A stretch of 63,905 nucleotides of DNA, taken from the NCBI RefSeq assembly GCF_905207935.1, contig NZ_CAJLNI010000001.1, positions 1-63,905 of the forward strand, written 5' to 3'. Positions 27,058-34,524 of this stretch are shown here, in pieces. Source of the stretch: an uncultured Haemophilus sp. GTDB taxonomy: Bacteria > Pseudomonadota > Gammaproteobacteria > Enterobacterales > Pasteurellaceae. Both the position numbers and the translations under genes were made by a program. The first letter of the stretch is position 1. Each line of letters begins with the position of its first letter. Below the pieces are notes generated by a model, which was not told the DNA's origin, ran no database searches, and was given only the letters and a program-made list of their open reading frames with translations.

Positions 27058-28254
27058 TTAAAGATTCGTTTTATTTGCAGGTTGTTCTGTACCCACGCCC
27101 GCTTTATCTGCAACAGAAACTAATGCACCATTACTTAAGTTTTGCTGACCACCGGTCACAATTTTATCGCCAACTTTGACTTCATCGCCTTTTAATTGTG
27201 CATAAATACCTTGACGATCTTTCGTAAATACAGTGATTGATTTTGCACGGTACATATTTGCTGCTTTTTCTGCGCCGCCTAATTTCTCAATATCTTCATC
27301 GGAAAGTGCGGTCAAAATATAAAGCGATTCGCCATACATGTTGTAGCTCACCGCTACTTGCGGCACGACGATTTGGTTATGTTCAGTTGGTAACGCGACA
27401 TTTAATCGAGTAAACATACCGGATAATAATTTTGCACCATCTTCCGGCTCAAATGTTGCTTGAACATCGACTAAACCCGTTGAAGAATTAATTGCAGGCT
27501 CAATTGCGGTAACCTTTGCTGCAAAGGTTTCACCTTTACGTGCGTCTGCCGTAGCCGTTACTTTTTGACCAATATGCAATTTATCTAATAGGTTTTGAGC
27601 AATCGCAAAATCCACTTTCATAGAAGAACGATCTTCCACACGCACAATTTCAGTACCGTTTGAAACGTACTGACCGACATTCACTTTCACGATACCGGCT
27701 TTACCATCAAATGGTGCCACGATTTGGCGACGTTCAATCGCCGCTTTTAATGACTCAATATTTGCCGCTTGTGCTTCATAAGCTGCTTTTGCATTATCTA
27801 ATTCTTGACGAGAAACAGCCCCGCTGCCCGCAAGGTTTGCATAACGTTGATAAGTTTGACGTAATGACACCACCTGAGCTTGTGCGGCTTGTAAGCTTGC
27901 ACGCTCAACTGAGCTATCTAACTCAACTAACAAATCACCTTTTTTCACGCTCTGTCCATTTTGCACGAGCACTTTAGACACCGTTCCTGCACTTTGAGCG
28001 CTTAACATCGCCCCTTGATTCGGACGAACAAGACCTGTCGTTTCAATGATTGGCGTCCATTCTGAAGCCTTAACTGTCATTGCAGTCACAGGAGAGGCTG
28101 TTTCTGGTTTATTTGCTAAGAAATCAGCAATGCCTTTTGCCTTCATTTGATTAAGGAAAATCATTGCTGCAAAAATTAACACAAATACGCCTAACGCTAA
28201 TTTCAAAAAGAAAACGTGTGAACGCTTTGGTCTATTAGTTTGAGTTATACTCAT
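27058..28254 (-). CDS. acrA: Efflux pump periplasmic adaptor AcrA
   Basis: Membrane-fusion protein linking AcrB to the outer-membrane channel. It is 398 residues. An N-terminal membrane anchor (about 14-35) replaces the lipid anchor of E. coli AcrA. Then follow the lipoyl half (NQGAMLSAQSAGTVSKVLVQ), a helical hairpin with SRQELDNAKAAYEAQAANIE, the second lipoyl half RRQIVAPFDGKAGIVKVNVG, and beta-barrel domains. It starts 30 bases after acrR and stops 13 bases before acrB, so the three form one operon. Confidence 0.95.
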   Translation of the reverse strand: MSITQTNRPKRSHVFFLKLALGVFVLIFAAMIFLNQMKAKGIADFLANKPETASPVTAMTVKASEWTPIIETTGLVRPNQGAMLSAQSAGTVSKVLVQNGQSVKKGDLLVELDSSVERASLQAAQAQVVSLRQTYQRYANLAGSGAVSRQELDNAKAAYEAQAANIESLKAAIERRQIVAPFDGKAGIVKVNVGQYVSNGTEIVRVEDRSSMKVDFAIAQNLLDKLHIGQKVTATADARKGETFAAKVTAIEPAINSSTGLVDVQATFEPEDGAKLLSGMFTRLNVALPTEHNQIVVPQVAVSYNMYGESLYILTALSDEDIEKLGGAEKAANMYRAKSITVFTKDRQGIYAQLKGDEVKVGDKIVTGGQQNLSNGALVSVADKAGVGTEQPANKTNL

Positions 28255-28284
28255 TTGGAAAACTCCATTAAGACAATAAAATGA

Positions 28285-28863
28285 CTACTTCTGAATTGCA
28301 CGCCAAGAGCGTTCAATGACAGATTCTAACATCACATCGGTAACCGCTATACCGAGAAATTTGTTATCTGAGGCTAAAACTATTGCATTATCTAGACTCA
28401 GCAAAAATAAAATTCGAAGTTCTAAATCAGCTAACACATTTGCTGCTTGTCCCTTGAGACAAAATTGCTTCCAGCATGAATGCTCCATTTCGGAGCTGAT
28501 TTCAATAAACTCCGGCAAAGATTTATACTGGTTCATATTTGATAAAACCGTTGGATTTTCTTGAAGAAAATGCCAAATATTCCACCACATTTTTCTATAT
28601 TGCTCGAAAAAAGATTGGCTTTCATCAAAATCTTCTTCAATCGCCACAACAAACTTATTGAATACTCGACGAGCAAATTGTGCTAATAGCTCGTCTTTAC
28701 TTTTAAAATAAAGATAAATCGTGCCAGCTGCGATGCCTGCTTCCTTGGCTAACTTATGCATCGAAAGATGATGTAATCCTTCTTTTGCCATTAGACGATC
28801 TGTAGCATCAAAGATCTGCTCGCTGACATCAAGCTTCGTTTTAGAGGATTTTACTTGTCGCAT
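28285..28863 (-). CDS. acrR: TetR-family repressor AcrR
   Basis: A 192-residue TetR regulator. The helix-turn-helix is in residues about 30-60 (LSMHKLAKEAGIAAGTIYLYFKSKDELL), and the variable C-terminal half would bind inducing drugs. It is the first gene of acrRAB. A 14-bp perfect palindrome 65 bases upstream of its start is the likely operator, which would make the operon self-repressed. In H. influenzae, loss of AcrR raises efflux, which is family knowledge and not shown here. Confidence 0.93.
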   Translation of the reverse strand: MRQVKSSKTKLDVSEQIFDATDRLMAKEGLHHLSMHKLAKEAGIAAGTIYLYFKSKDELLAQFARRVFNKFVVAIEEDFDESQSFFEQYRKMWWNIWHFLQENPTVLSNMNQYKSLPEFIEISSEMEHSCWKQFCLKGQAANVLADLELRILFLLSLDNAIVLASDNKFLGIAVTDVMLESVIERSWRAIQK

Positions 28864-28927
28864 AATAAAAAATCAAATTCTTAGGGTTATATATGAGGAA
28901 GGTCATTTAAGATGAACACTTAAAATG

Positions 28928-28941
28928 AATGAACGTTCATT
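28928..28941 (-). promoter_or_regulatory. Candidate AcrR operator
   Basis: AATGAACGTTCATT is a perfect 14-bp palindrome upstream of acrR, with A/T-rich flanks. TetR-family repressors typically bind short palindromes of this kind in front of their own gene. No strong -10 or -35 box could be assigned around it. Confidence 0.6.
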
Positions 28942-28978
28942 TTATTGATTTTTCGTTTTTTGGCAAGGAAAAATATAA

Positions 28979-29010
28979 AAAAAGTGCGGTTATTTTTAAC
29001 CGCACTTTTA
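28979..29010 (-). terminator. ftsN terminator built from inverted uptake sequences
   Basis: AAAAAGTGCGGTTA pairs with TAACCGCACTTTTA around a four-base T loop, ten bases past the ftsN stop. On the minus strand it is followed by a T-rich tail. Both arms are full uptake sequences. Confidence 0.8.
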
Positions 29011-29019
29011 AATTCTTAA

Positions 29020-29910
29020 TTACATTCCAATCACAACGCAACTTGCCACAGATTTTGCTTTATCTTGTGCAGCTGTTGCGGCATCTCGACTACCAAATGG
29101 TCCCACGCGTACTCGGTTCCATTCTTCACTTGTCGCAATTTGTGCATTCACACCAGCCATCGCAAGGCGACCTTGTAAACTTTCTGCTTGTGCACGATTT
29201 TTAAATGCACCACATTGTAAACCAAATTTTTTGCCGCCAGCCTGTACTTGTTGTTCAGCTGGTTTCGGTTCTGCTTTTTTCGGTTGCTCTGTTTTAGCAG
29301 GTTCCGTTTTTGCTGGTTCCGCCTTCACTACTTCTACTTTTTTCGGAGGTTCAGGCTTTTTAACTGGCTCTGTTTTTTTAACTGGCTCAGGCTTTTTCAC
29401 TTCTGTTTTTGCTGTTTGCTGTGGCTGTGTTGACTGAGCTTGATCTGTCTGTGCTGGTTGAGCTTGCTGTGCTTGAGCCGCGGCTTTTTCCGCATTCGCT
29501 GCTTCTTGCTCTTTACGTTGAGCTTCTAATTTTTTCGCTTCCTCTGCCGCTTTTTGTTCTTTTTCCATTTGAATAAGCACTTGACGCTGCTCTTCCGTCA
29601 AACGCATATTTTTTTCAACAGAAGAAGGATTATTATCCACCGGCACCGTACGGGTTTCTAATTCTTTAATGTAGTGCCACACTTCTTCTGGGCGATTTGG
29701 TAACACACTTTTCGGTTGCGGTTTTTCCGGCTGAACATTTGTCGTCACTACAGGTGCTGGTGTTTTACTTTTTAAGAAGTAAAGCCCTAACCCAAAACCT
29801 AATACCGCCACCAACGCAAGAACAATTAAGGTATTGCGATTAAAACTTTTCTTTGCTTTCTTTTTATTATTTTTTGAGCCGCTTCGACCGGCAAAATCTC
29901 GATGAGCCAC
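29020..29910 (-). CDS. ftsN: Cell division protein FtsN (SPOR domain)
   Basis: A bitopic inner-membrane divisome protein of 296 residues. A basic cytoplasmic tail starts MAHRDFAGRSGSKNNKKKAK, and a single membrane helix lies at about 30-50. The long periplasmic linker is rich in Ala, Gln, Lys, Pro and Glu, with repeats such as VKKPEP and AEPAKTE. The C-terminal SPOR domain (about 220-296, KKFGLQCGAFKNRAQAESL) binds denuded glycan at the septum. Its place next to priA is the order known in gammaproteobacteria. Confidence 0.9.
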   Translation of the reverse strand: MAHRDFAGRSGSKNNKKKAKKSFNRNTLIVLALVAVLGFGLGLYFLKSKTPAPVVTTNVQPEKPQPKSVLPNRPEEVWHYIKELETRTVPVDNNPSSVEKNMRLTEEQRQVLIQMEKEQKAAEEAKKLEAQRKEQEAANAEKAAAQAQQAQPAQTDQAQSTQPQQTAKTEVKKPEPVKKTEPVKKPEPPKKVEVVKAEPAKTEPAKTEQPKKAEPKPAEQQVQAGGKKFGLQCGAFKNRAQAESLQGRLAMAGVNAQIATSEEWNRVRVGPFGSRDAATAAQDKAKSVASCVVIGM

Positions 29911-30004
29911 GATAAAATCCTAAAATATTCGATAAATTAAACTTAGAGTATAAAAAAACGCTTAATTCTACTGGAAAACAGTGCATTTTTCTAGGGAATT
30001 TTTG

Positions 30005-32194
30005 CTAACTCAAATCCAATGGATCCACGTCTAAAATCAACCGCACTTGAGAAGACTTTATCAGCTCTGGAGAATATCGACTTAATGCCGCCTGTAATTG
30101 TTTCCGAGAAGCGTGTTGTAATAGCAACTGCCAACGATACTGCCCCGCTTTTTTGCTGAACGGTGCGGGAATCGGCCCCAACACTTGCAAGCCTTCTATT
30201 TTTTGTTCATAGAAGAAAGAGGCTAATTGCGACAATGCATTTTCTGCCTCTTCAGAATGACGACTTTGTGCTTTAAACAATGCCTGGAAACTAAACGGAG
30301 GCAAGCCCATATTATGGCGTAACTTCAGCGTTTCTTCTGCAAAGGCTTGGTAACCCTTTTCAAGCAAGGTAGTTAATAACGGATGATCCGGATAATGAGT
30401 CTGCAAAACCACTTCACCCTGTTTTTCGGCTCTGCCTGAGCGCCCTGCTACTTGTATATAAAGCTGCGCTAAACGTTCTTCGGCTCTGAAATCAAGGGAA
30501 AATAAGGCATTATCTACATTCACTAAAGCAACCAACGTGACATTCGGAAAATGGTGTCCTTTAGCTAACATTTGTGTGCCAATCAAAATCTGACTTTTAC
30601 CTTGCTGAATATCCTCTAAATAACCTTCAAGCTTGCCTTTTCGTGCTGTGCTATCACGATCGATACGAGCAATATTATATTGCGGGAAACGTGCTTTTAG
30701 GGTTTCCTCCAGTTGTTCTGTACCTAAACCCGTCGTGACTAAATGTGTTGAACCACAATGGCCACATTGCATCGGCACTGTTTTTTGTGCGCCACAATGA
30801 TGGCAGCGTAAAATGCGCTGGTATTGGTGATAAGTATAAGGTTTTTCGCAATGATGACACTCATCAATCCAACCACATTCATGACATAACAACACAGGCG
30901 CAAATCCACGTCGATTAAGGAACAACAATACTTGATTGCCTTTTTCTAAGTGTTCTTGCATACGTTTCAATAGCGGTTCGGATAAGCCGTTTTGAATTCG
31001 TTGATGTTTTAAATCAATCACAAACTGGCGAAGTGCGGTCGCATTTCCGGCTCTTTTTGATAAGACCAAATGATGATATTTACCATTTTGTACGTTATTC
31101 ACACTTTCCAAACTTGGTGTGGCAGAACCTAATAAGATAGGAATATTGAGTTTTTGCGCTAAAACAATGCCTAAATCTCTCGCATGATAACGCCAACCAT
31201 CTTGCTGTTTAAACGAGCCGTCATGTTCTTCATCTAAAATGATTAAGCCGAGATCTGAAAACTGGGTGAAAAGTGCCGATCTCGTACCAATTACGATCGC
31301 ACTTTGCCCTGTTCTTGCTCGCTCCCAAACATTTAAACGCTGTGTATCATTCAAGTTGGAATGCAATACATCAATTTCCACATTAAAGCGAGCTTGGAAA
31401 CGTCTCACCGTCTGAGGAGTAAGCCCAATTTCAGGAACAAGGACTAAAACCTGTTTGCCGTTCTTTAAGACTTCTTCAATATACTGCAGATAGATTTCAG
31501 TTTTTCCCGAACCAGTCACGCCCTCTAACAACCACACATTAAAGCCTTCTTGGAAAAGCAACTGGCTAAATGCAAGGGCTTGTTGCTTGTTTAAGGTCAA
31601 TCGGTTATCAAGATTAACTAAAGGATTATCCCCTAGAGCTTGCTGCCAACTTTTTTGTTCAGTAGGCACAATAATCTCTTCCACATAATCTTTGCCTTTA
31701 AGGGCTGACCAAATTGCGGAACTGATCTCATTGTTACCTTTTTCTAGATCTTGCGTTAGCAATAAATTTAAGGCTTCAATTTGTTTTTTGGCTCGTTTTA
31801 ACTCGCCTGATTCTAACGCTTGTTTTCCAAGGTCCGTAATACGCCAAAAAGTGCGGTCATTTTTAACCGCACTTTCTCCATTACGAAGTTTGACTGGCAA
31901 GGCTTGAAACAACACATCGCCTAATGCTGCACGATAATAATTAGCGGACCAAGCTAACCAATCCCAAGTTGTGGAATTAAAAAGTGATTCAGCATCAAGC
32001 ACATCAATAATCGGTTTTAACTTTTCTTTTGCTACATCCGAAGAAGCTGGCAAATCTACCACGATCCCGACTCGTTTTTGCGAACCAAAAGGCACCAACA
32101 CTCGTCCACCAACGATTGGCGTCAAGTCGGGCGAATAGAGATAATCAAAAAATCGGGGAAGCGGTACGGCTAATGCAACTCGGACAATATTCAT
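30005..32194 (-). CDS. priA: Primosomal replication-restart helicase PriA
   Basis: Recognises stalled forks and reloads the replisome. It is 729 residues from the ATG at 32194 (MNIVRVALAVPLPRFFDYLY). The frame opens at an upstream TTG, but the family start is the ATG; neither has a good ribosome-binding site. Motifs are Walker A GVTGSGKTEIYL near residue 225, the DEEH box (LDEEHDGSFKQ), the zinc-binding cysteine cluster CHECGWIDECHHCEK with CHHCGAQ and CGHCGS, and QVAGRSGRAEKQGEV. An inverted uptake-sequence pair lies inside the coding region at 31846-31875. Confidence 0.95.
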   Translation of the reverse strand: MNIVRVALAVPLPRFFDYLYSPDLTPIVGGRVLVPFGSQKRVGIVVDLPASSDVAKEKLKPIIDVLDAESLFNSTTWDWLAWSANYYRAALGDVLFQALPVKLRNGESAVKNDRTFWRITDLGKQALESGELKRAKKQIEALNLLLTQDLEKGNNEISSAIWSALKGKDYVEEIIVPTEQKSWQQALGDNPLVNLDNRLTLNKQQALAFSQLLFQEGFNVWLLEGVTGSGKTEIYLQYIEEVLKNGKQVLVLVPEIGLTPQTVRRFQARFNVEIDVLHSNLNDTQRLNVWERARTGQSAIVIGTRSALFTQFSDLGLIILDEEHDGSFKQQDGWRYHARDLGIVLAQKLNIPILLGSATPSLESVNNVQNGKYHHLVLSKRAGNATALRQFVIDLKHQRIQNGLSEPLLKRMQEHLEKGNQVLLFLNRRGFAPVLLCHECGWIDECHHCEKPYTYHQYQRILRCHHCGAQKTVPMQCGHCGSTHLVTTGLGTEQLEETLKARFPQYNIARIDRDSTARKGKLEGYLEDIQQGKSQILIGTQMLAKGHHFPNVTLVALVNVDNALFSLDFRAEERLAQLYIQVAGRSGRAEKQGEVVLQTHYPDHPLLTTLLEKGYQAFAEETLKLRHNMGLPPFSFQALFKAQSRHSEEAENALSQLASFFYEQKIEGLQVLGPIPAPFSKKAGQYRWQLLLQHASRKQLQAALSRYSPELIKSSQVRLILDVDPLDLS
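31846..31875 (-). repeat. Inverted uptake-sequence pair inside priA
   Basis: AAAGTGCGGT (minus strand) and ACCGCACTTTTT pair across a short loop, about codons 107-116 of priA. It has the shape of an intrinsic terminator yet is fully coding (GESAVKNDRTFW). Confidence 0.7.
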
Positions 32195-32307
32195 AACAAA
32201 AAACAATTAAAAATTTTCGCTATTATACGGGAATTAGGTGGAAAAATCCCACAACCTTGCCTTTTAGTGTATAATCGCCGCCAATTTTAATTAAGCGAAT
32301 AAAAACC

Positions 32308-33054
32308 ATGACAGAAGAGCAAAAAACCTTTGCTGATCAAAAACGTAAAACCGTTGAAACGGCTGAATTTACAGAAGATGGTCGTTATAAACGTAAAGTT
32401 CGTAGCTTTGTGTTGCGGACAGGTCGCTTAAGTGATTTTCAAAAAAATATGATGAATGATCACTGGGTTGATCTTGGATTAGATTATCAAAACACCCCTT
32501 TTGATTTTGCCGCGATTTATGGCAATACGAATCCCGTTATATTAGAAATTGGCTTCGGAATGGGGAAATCTTTAGTGGATATGGCAGAAGCAAATCCCGA
32601 TAAAAATTATCTCGGTATTGAAGTGCATACACCTGGTGTGGGTGCCTGTATTGCTTATGCGGTAGAAAAAGGCGTGAAAAACCTTCGCGTGATTTGCCAT
32701 GACGCTACTGAAATTTTACGTGATTGTGTGAAAGACGGCGAATTAGGCGGTTTACAGCTTTTCTTTCCTGATCCTTGGCACAAAGCGAAACATCATAAAC
32801 GCCGTATTGTTCAACCGCACTTTGTAGAGCAAGTCGTCCAAAAATTACAACCAAATGGCTTTATTCATATGGCAACGGACTGGGAAAACTATGCAGAACA
32901 AATGCTCGAAGTGCTTTCAGCTAATGAAAATTTAGTCAATACTGCTGAACAAGATTATATTCCACGTCCTGATTTCCGCCCTCTTACAAAATTTGAGGCG
33001 CGCGGTCATCGATTAGGTCACGGTGTGTGGGATTTATACTTTAAGAAAAAATAA
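32308..33054 (+). CDS. trmB: tRNA (guanine-N7-)-methyltransferase
   Basis: Forms m7G46 in the tRNA variable loop using S-adenosylmethionine. It is 248 residues. The SAM-binding motif ILEIGFGMGKSLVDMA is near residue 77, NYLGIEVHTPGVG gives the acidic ribose contact, and LFFPDPWHKAKHHKRRIVQ is the catalytic family signature. TKFEARGHRLGHGVWDL is the conserved C-terminal end. It is divergent from priA and 51 bases ahead of yggL, an arrangement shared with E. coli. Confidence 0.97.
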   Translation: MTEEQKTFADQKRKTVETAEFTEDGRYKRKVRSFVLRTGRLSDFQKNMMNDHWVDLGLDYQNTPFDFAAIYGNTNPVILEIGFGMGKSLVDMAEANPDKNYLGIEVHTPGVGACIAYAVEKGVKNLRVICHDATEILRDCVKDGELGGLQLFFPDPWHKAKHHKRRIVQPHFVEQVVQKLQPNGFIHMATDWENYAEQMLEVLSANENLVNTAEQDYIPRPDFRPLTKFEARGHRLGHGVWDLYFKKK

Positions 33055-33105
33055 TCATCGAGATGATGACTATACCCATTACCTTAACATAGGAGAAAAT
33101 CGAAA

Positions 33106-33447
33106 ATGAAAACTCGTAATCAACGTCAACGTAAAAAACTTCACTTAGCTGAATTCCAAGAATTAGGCTTTTTAGTGAATTGGCAATTTGCTGAAGGAAC
33201 CAGCATCGAAACTATCGATGAAACCGTTGATCGTTTTATTGCTGAAGTGATTCAACCAAACGGCTTAGCTTATGAAGGTAGCGGCTATTTACATTGGGAA
33301 GGCTTAGTTTGCTTAGAGAAAATCGGTAAATGTGATGAAAGCCATCGCCAATTAGTACAAAAATGGTTAGAAGAGAATAAATTGCAACAAATCGAAATCA
33401 GCGAATTATTCGATATTTGGTGGGATTACCCAACAAAAAACGCATAA
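33106..33447 (+). CDS. yggL: YggL family 50S-binding protein
   Basis: A 113-residue protein of the YggL (former DUF469) family. It starts MKTRNQRQRKKLHLAEFQELGF, followed by VNWQFAEGTSIETIDETVDRF and YLHWEGLVCL. The E. coli homologue is reported to associate with the large ribosomal subunit; its precise role is unclear. It follows trmB, as in E. coli, and a GC-rich hairpin follows its stop. Confidence 0.9.
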   Translation: MKTRNQRQRKKLHLAEFQELGFLVNWQFAEGTSIETIDETVDRFIAEVIQPNGLAYEGSGYLHWEGLVCLEKIGKCDESHRQLVQKWLEENKLQQIEISELFDIWWDYPTKNA

Positions 33448-33463
33448 TATTTTAAGCACACTC

Positions 33464-33482
33464 AGGGCGGATCATCCGCCCT
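33464..33482 (+). terminator. yggL terminator
   Basis: AGGGCGG and CCGCCCT pair (with further ATC/GAT-like centre) in a perfect dyad 17 bases after yggL, followed by ATTTAATAA. The T tract is short, so it is a moderate terminator. Confidence 0.6.
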
Positions 33483-33550
33483 ATTTAATAATCATTTTCA
33501 CTTATTTTTTAACAATTTATTTACACTTCTAATTTCCTTTCAAAATATCC

Positions 33551-33611
33551 TTGATCTACCTCAAGAAAAGTGTATATTTCTTAAAAACTACTCCTTTTAG
33601 GTAGTTACTAT
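33551..33611 (+). promoter_or_regulatory. nap operon control region with FNR-like site
   Basis: TTGATCTACCTCAA at 33551-33564 matches the FNR consensus TTGAT-N4-ATCAA at nine of ten bases. TACTAT at 33606-33611 is a possible -10; the FNR centre would then lie about 60 bases before transcription starts. Between them TACTCCT (33589-33595) and TTAGGTA (33597-33603) resemble two inverted NarP heptamers but with a one-base gap instead of two. A small hairpin, GGAGC/GCTCC at 33621-33638, lies in the leader. Confidence 0.6.
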
Positions 33612-33668
33612 TTTGTTATCGGAGCTCGATAATGCTCCCCTTGAAAATACCGAACTTTAAAGAAAAAT

Positions 33669-34211
33669 ATGGCGATTGAAAATCCTTCTCGCAGACAATT
33701 ATTACGTGGGCAATTTTTACAATCGTTACATTCTGAAAACGCTAAAATTCAAGGTATAAATGCTATCCGTCCACCTTGGTCGGTAAACGAAGCAGACTTT
33801 ACAGATAAATGTACTCGATGCGGTGATTGCATACTGGTATGTGAAACCCAAATTATCGTAAAAGGCGATGGCGGCTTTCCTGAAATACAATTTGACAAAG
33901 GCGAATGCACTTTCTGCCAAAAATGTGTTTTAGTCTGTGAACAACCGATTTTTCACTCATTAGAAGAAAAGCCTTGGACACATAAAGTTGAGATTACAAC
34001 GCAGTGCCTCACAGAAAATCGAGTGGAATGTCGAAGTTGCCAAGATAGCTGTCCGATGAATGCCATCCGTTTTCGATTACAGCTTGGTGGTGTGGCAAAA
34101 CCCATTTTAGATTTAGAAAGCTGTAATGGTTGTGGCGCTTGCCTAAGTGTTTGCCCAACAAAAGCAATAAAAATTTTTAATATTGAAACAAATACAGATG
34201 AGTCAATTTAG
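33669..34211 (+). CDS. napF: Ferredoxin-type protein NapF
   Basis: Cytoplasmic iron-sulfur protein thought to help NapA maturation. It is 180 residues with four cysteine clusters: CTRCGDCILVC near residue 48, CTFCQKCVLVC near 80, CRSCQDSCP near 121 and CNGCGACLSVCP near 154. The ribosome-binding site before the ATG is weak (AAAGAAA). It is the first gene of a complete napFDAGHBC operon, and its end overlaps the napD start by 14 bases. Confidence 0.95.
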   Translation: MAIENPSRRQLLRGQFLQSLHSENAKIQGINAIRPPWSVNEADFTDKCTRCGDCILVCETQIIVKGDGGFPEIQFDKGECTFCQKCVLVCEQPIFHSLEEKPWTHKVEITTQCLTENRVECRSCQDSCPMNAIRFRLQLGGVAKPILDLESCNGCGACLSVCPTKAIKIFNIETNTDESI

Positions 34212-34461
34212 CGAAAATGAAAACTGGTATGTATGCAGCATTGTTGTGCAAGCCAAACCAGAAAAACTTAACCAAGTCAAAGAAGCCATTTTAGCGATTC
34301 CAACTGCTGAAATTCATGGCGAAAAATCTGATGAAGGCAAATTGGTGGTCACCCTTGAAAGTAACCGTCAATTAGCATTAGCGGATCTTATGGATGAAAT
34401 TAAAGATATCCCAGGAGTGATTGTCGTGTCTTTAATTTCTAATTACTTAGATGAAAAATAA
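34198..34461 (+). CDS. napD: NapA maturation chaperone NapD
   Basis: Small cytoplasmic chaperone that binds the twin-arginine signal peptide of NapA and holds back export until the cofactor is loaded. It is 87 residues from the ATG at 34198 (MSQFSENENWYVCSIVVQ). An in-frame TTG at 34183 is less likely. VCSIVVQAKPEKLNQVKEAI and the ferredoxin-like alpha/beta pattern fit the family. The overlap with napF suggests translational coupling. Confidence 0.94.
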   Translation: MSQFSENENWYVCSIVVQAKPEKLNQVKEAILAIPTAEIHGEKSDEGKLVVTLESNRQLALADLMDEIKDIPGVIVVSLISNYLDEK

Positions 34462-34524
34462 ATAATTTAGGAATACATACTCTTTTGTATATTCTAAAAA
34501 ATTCAACAACGAGTGGGGAAAACT

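Noticed and set aside
29231..29437. Plus-strand frames rich in Cys, Phe and Gly opposite ftsN
   Set aside because: They are the complement of the Lys/Pro/Glu repeats of the FtsN linker, with no ribosome-binding site or family match.
29200..29500. Phase-variable simple repeats in ftsN
   Set aside because: The repeats are at the amino-acid level with varied codons; no pure tetranucleotide or similar tract was found here or elsewhere in the window.
33599..33668. Molybdenum-cofactor riboswitch in the nap leader
   Set aside because: The leader is only about 50-70 bases long and shows one five-bp hairpin, too small for that RNA class.
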